A stretch of 9,444 nt of DNA from Comamonadaceae bacterium (lineage in GTDB: Bacteria > Pseudomonadota > Gammaproteobacteria > Burkholderiales > Burkholderiaceae_C). The notes below the pieces were generated by a model. That model was not told the DNA's origin. It saw only the letters and a program-made list of their open reading frames with translations, and ran no database searches. The position numbers and the translations under genes were made by a program. Shown here piece by piece: positions 1 to 5,627 of the stretch. The stretch is taken from the NCBI GenBank assembly GCA_947464665.1, contig CANHXV010000073.1, forward strand, positions 1 through 9,444, in the 5' to 3' direction. Numbering within the stretch: position 1 is the first letter of the stretch; each line of letters begins with the position of its first letter.

Positions 1-518
1 CCAATGCCAGCGGTGCGGGCAATGATGGACATCCCTTTGGGATATTCCAACTGGTCCATGGCTTCTTTGAGTTCTGCGCGGTCGTCGCCTTCAATGCGTC
101 GGCTGACGCCACCACCGCGAGGGTTGTTGGGCATGAGGACCACATATCGGCCGGCCAAGCTGATGAAGGTGGTGAGGGCCGCGCCCTTGTTGCCACGCTC
201 TTCTTTTTCAACTTGCACCAAAAGTTCTTGGCCTTCGCGAATCACATCGTTGATGCGGGCTTGGCTGACAGGAACGCCTTCAGAGAAGAATTGGCGGGAT
301 ATTTCTTTGAAAGGCAAGAAGCCGTGGCGCTCTTCACCGTAGTCGACGAAGCAGGCTTCAAGTGATGGCTCGACACGCGTGACCACCGCTTTGTAGATGT
401 TGCCTTTGCGTTGCTCGCGGCCTTCAATTTCAATTTCGTAGTCGAGGAGTTTTTGTCCATCGACGATGGCCAAGCGGCGTTCTTCTGCTTGCGTGGCGTT
501 GATCAGCATCCGTTTCAT
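1..518 (-). CDS. rne: Ribonuclease E, N-terminal part (cut by window edge)
   Basis: Endoribonuclease E starts mRNA decay and matures rRNA and tRNA, and scaffolds the degradosome. Reading the minus strand from ATG at 518-516 gives 172 full codons with no stop, beginning MKRMLINATQ and continuing VDGQKLLDYEIE. The S1 RNA-binding domain spans about residues 37-120 (NIYKAVVTRVEPSLEACFVDYG region), followed by LTTFISLAGRYVVLMPNNPR and RRIEGDDR. The last residues, ARTAGI (167-172), hold the Arg-Thr pair (R168, T169) that corresponds to the 5'-monophosphate sensor R169/T170 of E. coli RNase E. The start is supported by a GAAGGG Shine-Dalgarno on the minus strand (526-531) seven bases upstream. The catalytic DNase I-like domain and C-terminal scaffold lie outside the window. 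Paralogue RNase G is less likely, because the start matches RNase E almost word for word. Confidence 0.97.
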   Translation of the reverse strand, partial: MKRMLINATQAEERRLAIVDGQKLLDYEIEIEGREQRKGNIYKAVVTRVEPSLEACFVDYGEERHGFLPFKEISRQFFSEGVPVSQARINDVIREGQELLVQVEKEERGNKGAALTTFISLAGRYVVLMPNNPRGGGVSRRIEGDDRAELKEAMDQLEYPKGMSIIARTAGI

Positions 519-555
519 GATGCGTCCCTTCTTTTCAAGATGTCAGTGAAACATA

Positions 556-577
556 CCCCGCCTAATGTGGCGTTGGG
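556..577 (-). other. Small bulged hairpin near the rne ribosome binding site
   Basis: On the minus strand CCC-AA-CGCC pairs with GGCGGGG around the loop ACATTA: seven base pairs with a two-base bulge, GC-rich. It ends about 37 bases before the rne start codon, so it could influence ribosome access. It is a sequence-level pairing only; no alignment supports it. Confidence 0.3.
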
Positions 578-646
578 GTCGGATCACCTGTTTAACAACC
601 AGCTCTTAAGGAGCCAACGGTGCCGAGACTGACGTTCGAAACGAAG

Positions 647-665
647 GGAATTGCCAAAAAATTCC
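647..665 (-). other. Hairpin with U-rich loop in rne leader
   Basis: On the minus strand GGAATT pairs perfectly with AATTCC around the seven-base loop TTTTGGC. The six-pair stem is AU-rich, so it is weak alone, but its loop resembles that of the hairpin at 757-775. U-rich single strands of this kind are typical RNase E contact sites. Confidence 0.35.
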
Positions 666-756
666 GACATTCAAGGGCGCAAATGTGTCGCTGGAATGTG
701 GAAAGGGGCGCGTGGAAGATTCGAGGCTGTGAACGTGTGCAGGCAATAGTGTCTCG

Positions 757-775
757 AGTGGCGCAAAAAGCCACT
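757..775 (-). other. Hairpin with U-rich loop in rne leader
   Basis: On the minus strand AGTGGC pairs with GCCACT around the loop TTTTTGC, directly preceded by another T-rich run (TTTTTTGC). The stem has six perfect pairs. The plus strand shows the same stem with an A-rich loop, so strand is not decided by pairing alone; the minus strand is preferred because it would lie in the rne leader. Confidence 0.35.
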
Positions 776-826
776 GCAAAAAAGACAGCAAAGATCCAAA
801 CAAAACACTCATTTCGATTCAATCCG

Positions 827-850
827 TTCAGTAGCTGAGAAGCTGCTGAA
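827..850 (+). other. Ten-pair hairpin with GAGA tetraloop, better on plus strand
   Basis: TTCAGTAGCT (827-836) pairs with AGCTGCTGAA (841-850) around GAGA, which fits the GNRA tetraloop rule. On the plus strand the only non-Watson-Crick pair is T832-G845, a stable G-U wobble in RNA. On the minus strand the same position becomes a C-A mismatch and the loop becomes TCTC. This asymmetry suggests a structure in a plus-strand RNA, perhaps an extended rluC leader or a small RNA. The bases after it (TAAAAATATT) are A-rich rather than a U-tract, so it does not look like a standard terminator. Confidence 0.4.
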
Positions 851-1048
851 TAAAAATATTCCGTATCTGGGTTTCAAAGCATCGGTCCAACCAAAAAGGT
901 GCTCTGCCACTGTTAGCCCTGGCCTTCAGTTTGCAGATTTCGTTTGTGGCGGCAACGAACTTACGGCGCTTGTTGGTGGAGAGTGGACTAAACTCCTGTC
1001 ATCAGGAATTCATTTCCATTCAAATCAACCACTTACAGCACAACGCCG

Positions 1049-2068
1049 GTGAATCAGATTATAGGGCCTCAAGCCGCACATTCGGACATTTCTGTGGCCT
1101 CATTTCCGGCCGTGGAGGTCAAATGGCTGACTGTGGATGAGGAGTCGGCTGGCCAACGCTTGGACAATTTTCTCATTCGGCATCTCAAAGGGGTTCCCAA
1201 AACACACATTTATCGAATCATCCGAAGTGGAGAGGTTCGAGTGAACAAGGGGCGTGCCTCAGCTGATACACGCATTGAGTCGGGTGATGTTGTAAGGCTA
1301 CCGCCTGTGAGAATTTCGGACAAAGTCGCTGAAAAGGCGGCCAGACCAGCGCCCGGCCGAGAATTCCCCCTGTTGTTGGAAGACGACGCTTTGATGGCCA
1401 TCGACAAACCGGCAGGTGTCGCTGTGCATGGGGGCTCCGGCGTCAGTTTTGGGGTGATTGAGCAGTTGAGGCAGGCAAGGCCTTTGGCAAAACTACTCGA
1501 ATTGGTGCATCGTTTGGACCGTGAAACCAGCGGCATCTTGTTGGTGGCCAAAAAAAGAAGTGCCCTCAAGCACCTTCAAGACCAATTCAGGGAGCGGGAA
1601 ACAGGCAAGACTTACCTTGCTTTGGTGCAAGGCATCTGGCCAGAAAAGTTAAAGGTCATCGACAGCGCGTTGCACAAATACCTTTTACCCGATGGCGAGC
1701 GTCGAGTGAAGATCACTTCAAATGCGGATCCCGACGGCATGCGTTCCATCACTTTGGTCAAGGTGGCTGAGCGCTTGGTGGGTTGTACCTTGCTGGAGGT
1801 CACCATCAAGACGGGCCGGACCCATCAAATCAGGGTGCATTTAGCCTCTCAAGGGCACCCCATTGCCGGTGACGATAAATACGGAGATTTCGAATGGAAC
1901 AAGGCTGTTCAAAAACAGGGCCTAAAGCGCATGTTTTTGCATGCCTGGCGACTACAGTTCACGCATCCTGCTACTGGGAAGCGAGTTGAGTTGAAATCCA
2001 ATCTGCCTTCTGAACTGCAACTGTATGTCAATCATGCCAAATCCAAGTCTGCGCCCCCGTCGGTTTGA
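1049..2068 (+). CDS. rluC: 23S rRNA pseudouridine synthase RluC
   Basis: RluC converts uridines 955, 2504 and 2580 of E. coli 23S rRNA to pseudouridine in the cytoplasm. The 339-residue frame shows an N-terminal S4 RNA-binding domain (about 36-85, from GQRLDNFLIRHLKGVPKTHI to the GDVVRLPPV segment) and an RluA-type catalytic domain. The catalytic aspartate is D157 in HRLDRETSG (154-162), and GRTHQIRVH (256-264) is the family's second signature. HGGSGVSFG (127-135) favours RluC over RluA or RluD. E. coli RluC has 319 residues, so the GTG start at 1049 may be too far upstream; in-frame GTG codons at 1094, 1112 and 1133 are alternatives. None has a good Shine-Dalgarno. Divergent from rne, as in E. 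coli. The next gene begins inside its last 44 bases. Confidence 0.93.
   Translation: MNQIIGPQAAHSDISVASFPAVEVKWLTVDEESAGQRLDNFLIRHLKGVPKTHIYRIIRSGEVRVNKGRASADTRIESGDVVRLPPVRISDKVAEKAARPAPGREFPLLLEDDALMAIDKPAGVAVHGGSGVSFGVIEQLRQARPLAKLLELVHRLDRETSGILLVAKKRSALKHLQDQFRERETGKTYLALVQGIWPEKLKVIDSALHKYLLPDGERRVKITSNADPDGMRSITLVKVAERLVGCTLLEVTIKTGRTHQIRVHLASQGHPIAGDDKYGDFEWNKAVQKQGLKRMFLHAWRLQFTHPATGKRVELKSNLPSELQLYVNHAKSKSAPPSV
1058..1063 (-). promoter_or_regulatory. Candidate -10 box of an rne promoter
   Basis: The minus strand reads TATAAT, a perfect sigma-70 -10 hexamer, within the context GGCCCTATAATC. No good -35 hexamer is present at 16-18 bases (the 17-base position reads TCCGAA), which lowers confidence. 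Transcription would begin near 1050-1052 and run toward rne. The box lies inside the first codons of the rluC frame (Ile-Ile-Gly), which bears on the choice of rluC start. Confidence 0.35.
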
Positions 2069-2708
2069 CCTGATCGCCTTCGATTGGGATGGCACCCTGT
2101 TTGATTCGACTGCCATCATCACGCGATGCATACAACGTGCGGTGGTCGACGTCGGCGGGCAAGAACCCAGCAAAGAAGCGGCGTCTTACGTCATAGGATT
2201 GGGACTGATGCAAGCGCTGGCGCACGCTGCGCCAGATGTGCCCGTTGAGAAATACCCAGAACTTGGGCAGCGCTATCGCCATCACTACATGGTGCATCAA
2301 AATGACATAGTTCTATTTGACGGCGTCTTGCCTATGTTGGTCGAGTTGAAATTGCGACATCACTGGTTAACAGTGGCCACTGGCAAAAGTCGCAAAGGTT
2401 TGAACGAGGCCTTGCATGACCTTGACTTGAAGGGCGTGTTTGATGGCTCACGTACCGCAGATGAAACAGCTGGCAAGCCTAGTCCGATCATGCTCCATGA
2501 ACTGATGCAGGAGTTTGGTGTGGATGCTGATCGAACACTGATGATTGGCGATACCACCCACGATCTGCAAATGGCTTTGAATGCCGGATGTGCCAGTGTC
2601 GGGGTCAGTTATGGCGCTCACGAGCCCGATGCTTTTCACGATTTAAAGCCAAAGTTCATTGCCCATTCTGTGGCGGAACTGCGCCAGTGGTTGCTTGAAA
2701 ATGCTTGA
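2025..2708 (+). CDS. HAD-superfamily hydrolase, phosphoglycolate phosphatase-like
   Basis: A cytoplasmic haloacid dehalogenase-type phosphatase of 227 residues, subfamily I with a helical cap between motifs I and II. Motif I is DWDGTLFDS with nucleophile D20 and acid/base D22. Motif II is Thr119 in VATGKS, the conserved lysine is K151 in GKPSP, and motif IV is GDTTHD (175-180) with the metal-binding D176 and D180. The length and motifs fit the Gph/phosphatase group, but the substrate cannot be read from sequence; phosphoglycolate or another small sugar phosphate or nucleotide is possible. It overlaps rluC by 44 bp in another frame (35 bp if ATG 2034 is used). Neither ATG has a clear Shine-Dalgarno, so translation is probably coupled to rluC. 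A 63-bp gap follows before the Rieske gene. Confidence 0.88.
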   Translation: MSIMPNPSLRPRRFDLIAFDWDGTLFDSTAIITRCIQRAVVDVGGQEPSKEAASYVIGLGLMQALAHAAPDVPVEKYPELGQRYRHHYMVHQNDIVLFDGVLPMLVELKLRHHWLTVATGKSRKGLNEALHDLDLKGVFDGSRTADETAGKPSPIMLHELMQEFGVDADRTLMIGDTTHDLQMALNAGCASVGVSYGAHEPDAFHDLKPKFIAHSVAELRQWLLENA

Positions 2709-2771
2709 GCAGGGTGGGCTAATGGCCGCATTTAAAATTTGAACTGAAAGTGGTTTGTTAGAGGTGATTTC

Positions 2772-3140
2772 ATGAGCAAAGCAATTCCTTTGTGCAATTC
2801 AACTGACCTGTGCGATGGGGGCATAGCTGTTCCATTCGATGTCATTTATGGCGGTCAAACTTGCAGGGCATTTGCCATCCGTTTTAAAGGGGTGGTTCAT
2901 GCTTATTTGAACCGTTGCAGCCATGTGGCCATGGAAATGGATTTCCAGCCCAACCGCTTTTTTGACACCACTGGGCAGTTTCTGATTTGTGCCACGCATG
3001 GGGCCTTGTATCGGCCTGATTCTGGTGCTTGCGCAGGCGGCCCTTGCAATGGCGGATTGATCCCAATCACCTTATCTGAGCAAGGCGGTGTGGTTCGCTG
3101 GCATACTGATTTCAATTTAAAACCTTTTGAGTTCACATGA
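2772..3140 (+). CDS. Stand-alone Rieske [2Fe-2S] protein
   Basis: A 122-residue soluble protein made of one Rieske domain. Ligands are visible as Cys49-X-His51 (RCSHVAMEMDF) and Cys73-X2-His76 (CATHGALY), separated by 21 residues. G85-A-C-A-G-G-P-C92 follows, as in ferredoxin-type Rieske proteins where this loop packs near the cluster. There is no signal peptide or membrane helix, so it is not the cytochrome bc1 subunit. Such small proteins usually pass electrons to an oxygenase or reductase, but no oxygenase lies nearby, so its partner is unknown. The ATG is well placed behind GAGG (2761-2764) with seven bases between. Its TGA overlaps the next start in ATGA (3137-3140), so it is probably translated together with the peptidase gene. 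Confidence 0.9.
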   Translation: MSKAIPLCNSTDLCDGGIAVPFDVIYGGQTCRAFAIRFKGVVHAYLNRCSHVAMEMDFQPNRFFDTTGQFLICATHGALYRPDSGACAGGPCNGGLIPITLSEQGGVVRWHTDFNLKPFEFT

Positions 3141-4162
3141 GTTCTGAAAATCCTGAGTCACCGAATATCCCCAACCAGACCACGGACCGTCAGGCGCCCT
3201 TGGGTGCATCTGCACAGTCTTCAGTTCAAAGCACTGATTCAAATTGGGAGCGACAAATCTTGTCAGATTTGGTTCAGTCCAATCTAAAAGAGCAGCAAGC
3301 TGCGCGTCGATGGAAAATGGGTCTTAGACTGGGTTGGTTGTTGTTGTGGCTGTTGGTTTTATGGCAAGTCTTTTCGCACAATCAAACTTCTACCAGCATC
3401 ACGAAGCCTCATACTGCATTGGTCAATATCAAAGGTGAAATTGCCGATGGTGCTGATGCCAGTGCAGAAAATGTGGTGGCCTCAATGCGCGCTGCCTTGG
3501 AAGACTCTGGCTCGCAAGCCTTGATCTTGCTCATCAACTCGCCCGGTGGAAGCCCTGTTCAGGCCGGCATCATCAGCGATGAAATTGTTCGACTTAAAGA
3601 GCTTCATCGCAAACCCATTTATGCCGTGGTTGAAGAGTCCTGTGCATCGGCAGCCTATTACATCGCTGCGGCAACAGACAAAATTTATGTCAATAAAGCC
3701 AGCATTGTGGGGAGCATTGGTGTGCTCATGGATGGTTTTGGCTTTACGGGCTTGATGGACAAACTCGGCGTCGAAAGACGCCTAATGACCGCTGGTGAAA
3801 ACAAAGGATTTTTAGATCCCTTTAGCCCTCAGACCGAGGCGCAGCGAAAGCATGCGCAGTTCATGCTCAATCACATTCATTCGCAGTTCATTGCGGTGGT
3901 CAAAAAAGGCCGTGGTGATCGATTGAAAGAAACCCCAGACATGTTCAGTGGTTTATTTTGGACGGGTCAGCAAGCGGTTGATTTGGGTTTGGCGGATGAA
4001 TTGGCCAGCCTCGATCACGTGGCCCGTGAAGTGGTGAAAGCGGAAGACCTGGTTGACTATTCACGCCATGACAACGTCGCTGAACGCCTGGTGAAGCGCT
4101 TTGGCGCTGCCATGGGTGAGGGGGCATGGAAGGCCATGCGCGCGAACAGCCTTATTCGCTAA
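3137..4162 (+). CDS. sppA: SppA-like signal peptide peptidase, S49 family
   Basis: A membrane-bound serine/lysine protease expected to degrade cleaved signal peptides or damaged membrane proteins. The 341-residue protein has a polar N-tail (1-57), basic residues (RRWK, 57-60), one membrane helix (about 62-79, GWLLLWLLVLW core) and a periplasmic S49 domain. Motifs seen are NSPGG (134-138), the nucleophile Ser171 in SCASAAYYIA, GSIGV (192-196) and the general base Lys223 in AGENKGFLDPF. The 52-residue distance equals that of Ser147 and Lys199 in Bacillus subtilis SppA, and total length matches that half-size type (about 335) rather than the double-length E. coli SppA. The usual Ala-Ser-Gly-Gly is Ala-Ser-Ala-Ala here. 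ATGA overlap with the Rieske gene and no strong own Shine-Dalgarno suggest coupling. The convergent gap after it (4163-4199) has no clear terminator. Confidence 0.92.
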   Translation: MSSENPESPNIPNQTTDRQAPLGASAQSSVQSTDSNWERQILSDLVQSNLKEQQAARRWKMGLRLGWLLLWLLVLWQVFSHNQTSTSITKPHTALVNIKGEIADGADASAENVVASMRAALEDSGSQALILLINSPGGSPVQAGIISDEIVRLKELHRKPIYAVVEESCASAAYYIAAATDKIYVNKASIVGSIGVLMDGFGFTGLMDKLGVERRLMTAGENKGFLDPFSPQTEAQRKHAQFMLNHIHSQFIAVVKKGRGDRLKETPDMFSGLFWTGQQAVDLGLADELASLDHVAREVVKAEDLVDYSRHDNVAERLVKRFGAAMGEGAWKAMRANSLIR

Positions 4163-4199
4163 TCACTTTCTGAGGGTTTTAAGTAAGCTTCCTGGCGAC

Positions 4200-4988
4200 T
4201 TAAATACCAATTGCAAAAACAGCGGGTGTCTGATTATTCAGGCCTTCGGGCATTTTTCCTGAGGGCAACTTTCGCCATTGTTGGGCTGTCCCACTTTGAT
4301 TCACTGCTTTCGTTAATGTCAAACCACTGCTGAACGCAATTCGACTACCCGGCAGTAATGTCTGAATCAGGGAAGACCAAAGTGCCGCATTGCGATAAGG
4401 TGTCTCAATAAAAAGTTGAGTTTGACCTGACTTCAGCGCGATTTGCTCCAACTCTTTAATTCTTCTGGCGCGATCTTGGGGATCTTGGGGCAAGTACCCC
4501 ACAAACGCAAAATTTTGTCCATTCAAGCCACTGCTGGCCAATGCCAACAAAAGCGAAACAGGTCCGACCAGCGGAATCACTTGAATACCAAGCTCGTGCG
4601 CTGCCCGAACCACAGAACTGCCAGGGTCAGCGACTGCTGGCATGCCTGCTTCGCTGACCAGACCTAAGTCTTGACCTTCCAGTGCAGGTGTCAACAATGG
4701 CTTGGCATCAAAACCGCCCAGATGATCGCCTTTTTTGTGTACTTGTCTGGGCAACTCGACAATGGTTTGTGTTTGGATGCTGACTTTCAAAGGGGTGCAG
4801 GCATCGATTCGCTTAAGGTAGGCGCGTGTGGTTTTGGCGTTCTCGCAAATCCAGTGCGTGATGTTGGCTGCCGCGCAGAGGGTTCCAATTGGCATCACTT
4901 GTTTCAGATCGATGTCTTCGTCGCAACCAAAGTCAAGCGGGGCGGGCACTAAAAACAGTTTGCCAAATTGGCGCGTTGCTTGTGGCAT
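4200..4988 (-). CDS. SAM-dependent methyltransferase, RsmI/tetrapyrrole methylase family
   Basis: A 262-residue cytoplasmic protein of the tetrapyrrole methylase superfamily. Its middle matches RsmI (2'-O-methylase of 16S rRNA C1402): SEAGMPAVADPG (112-123), VIPLVGPVSLLLALASSGL (137-155), FVGYLP (162-167) and FIETPYRN (193-200). The N-terminus does not: the glycine-rich loop that RsmI writes as ATPIGNLGD reads PAPLDFGCDED here, and the C-terminal extension of RsmI is absent. It is thus a paralogue; its substrate is unknown and rRNA methylation is only a guess. I chose ATG 4988, whose A is the last base of the yceF stop (TGATG), with GGGGTG upstream as ribosome site. A start 12 codons earlier (5024) is possible. 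Expression is probably coupled to yceF. Confidence 0.85.
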   Translation of the reverse strand: MPQATRQFGKLFLVPAPLDFGCDEDIDLKQVMPIGTLCAAANITHWICENAKTTRAYLKRIDACTPLKVSIQTQTIVELPRQVHKKGDHLGGFDAKPLLTPALEGQDLGLVSEAGMPAVADPGSSVVRAAHELGIQVIPLVGPVSLLLALASSGLNGQNFAFVGYLPQDPQDRARRIKELEQIALKSGQTQLFIETPYRNAALWSSLIQTLLPGSRIAFSSGLTLTKAVNQSGTAQQWRKLPSGKMPEGLNNQTPAVFAIGI

Positions 4989-5602
4989 CACAATTTCACC
5001 CCTGCCTCTCGAAGCATCTGACATGTTCTGATCAATGGCAGACCGATCAGGGCGGTGGGATCGTCGTTTTCGATAGATTCCAAAAGCGCAATGCCTAGGC
5101 CTTCGCTTTTGGCGCTGCCTGCGCAGTCGTAAGGTTCTTCGGCCCTCAAATAAGACTCAATCTCAGCATCGCTTAAGTCGCGAAACTTCACTTTCACGGC
5201 GGCCAAATCAGTGCGCTCATAGCCTGATGCAATACACACAACTGACAGTGCTGTTTGAAAAATAACTGTTTTGCCACGCATGCGTTGCAGTTGCAAGATG
5301 GCGTTGGTGTGGTTGCCGGGCTTGCCTAGGGGCATTCCTTCTAGATCTGCTACTTGGTCAGAGCCAATCACGACGGCCTCTGGGTTTTTGAGAGCAACAG
5401 CGCGAGCCTTGGCAAGAGCCAATCTCAGTGCCAAATCTTTAGGTGACTCTTGATTGTGAGGTGTTTCATCCACATTCGGTGCAACGGATTCAAATGGAAT
5501 TTTCAACCGAGACAGCAATTCCTTGCGGTAACGAGAAGTCGAACCCAAGATCAGGGGTCGGCTAGAAGTGGGTAATGTGGGTGATTGTTTGTCTTTGGAC
5601 AT
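4988..5602 (-). CDS. yceF: Maf/YceF nucleotide pyrophosphatase (7-methyl-GTP type)
   Basis: Maf proteins hydrolyse non-canonical nucleoside triphosphates to monophosphates; the E. coli YceF subgroup prefers 7-methyl-GTP. The 204-residue protein shows LGSTSRYRKELL (19-30), the VDETP segment (44-48), GSDQV (80-84) with the likely catalytic Asp82, GKP (93-95), AEEPYDCAGSAKSEGLGI (154-171) and DPTALIGLPL (181-190). These read close to E. coli YceF (CAGSFKSEGFGI, LVGLPL) rather than to YhdE, so the YceF subgroup is preferred; about ten extra N-terminal residues precede the conserved part. E. coli also carries yceF between rluC and yceD in reverse orientation. A weak AAGAGA lies upstream of the start. 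Divergent from yceD by 25 bp; its stop shares one base with the methylase start. Confidence 0.93.
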   Translation of the reverse strand: MSKDKQSPTLPTSSRPLILGSTSRYRKELLSRLKIPFESVAPNVDETPHNQESPKDLALRLALAKARAVALKNPEAVVIGSDQVADLEGMPLGKPGNHTNAILQLQRMRGKTVIFQTALSVVCIASGYERTDLAAVKVKFRDLSDAEIESYLRAEEPYDCAGSAKSEGLGIALLESIENDDPTALIGLPLIRTCQMLREAGVKL

Positions 5603-5621
5603 CTCGCAATTCTCTTACACT
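5594..5621 (+). promoter_or_regulatory. Candidate yceD promoter (possibly leaderless transcript)
   Basis: TACACT at 5616-5621 matches four of six -10 bases, including the first two and last. A poor -35 (TTTGGA, 5594-5599) sits 16 bases upstream, inside the first codons of divergent yceF. Counting seven bases on places the RNA start at or beside A5628, the first base of yceD's likely ATG. Any promoter for yceD must lie in or next to this tiny divergent gap unless it is farther inside yceF. Confidence 0.3.
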
Positions 5622-5627
5622 GAAGGC

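Larger units (their letters stand above)
519..1051 (-). promoter_or_regulatory. Divergent rne/rluC intergenic region; probable long rne 5' leader
   Basis: This stretch of about 530 bp lies between the head-to-head rne and rluC starts and contains no credible gene. Open frames in it have no Shine-Dalgarno and no recognisable product. If the minus-strand -10 box at 1058-1063 is used, the rne mRNA would begin near 1051 and carry a leader of roughly 530 nt. E. coli rne has a leader of several hundred nt through which RNase E controls its own mRNA, so a similar role here is plausible but inferred. Visible structure includes hairpins at 556-577, 647-665, 757-775, 827-850 and 939-959. I see no sequence match to the enterobacterial rne leader element that I can vouch for. 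Confidence 0.5.

Noticed and set aside
1..518. Several open frames antisense to rne on the plus strand, including one from 4 to 342
   Set aside because: They are shadows; the minus-strand frame translates without break to a clear RNase E N-terminus.
606..812. Minus-strand frame of 68 codons with a hydrophobic start (MSVLFGSLLSFLQ) inside the presumed rne leader
   Set aside because: It has an ATG but no Shine-Dalgarno, its hydrophobic look comes from T-rich hairpin sequence, and the rest resembles no protein I know.
620..838. Plus-strand frame of 72 codons in the same gap
   Set aside because: GTG start without ribosome site, basic low-information product, no recognisable domain; it ends inside the 827-850 hairpin.
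989..994. TAAACT as a -10 box for rluC on the plus strand
   Set aside because: The nearest -35-like sequence (TTGTTG, 970-975) is only 13 bases away, and the proper spacing gives no match.
4163..4199. Terminator between the convergent sppA and methylase genes
   Set aside because: The 37-bp gap shows no stable stem followed by a T-run on either strand.
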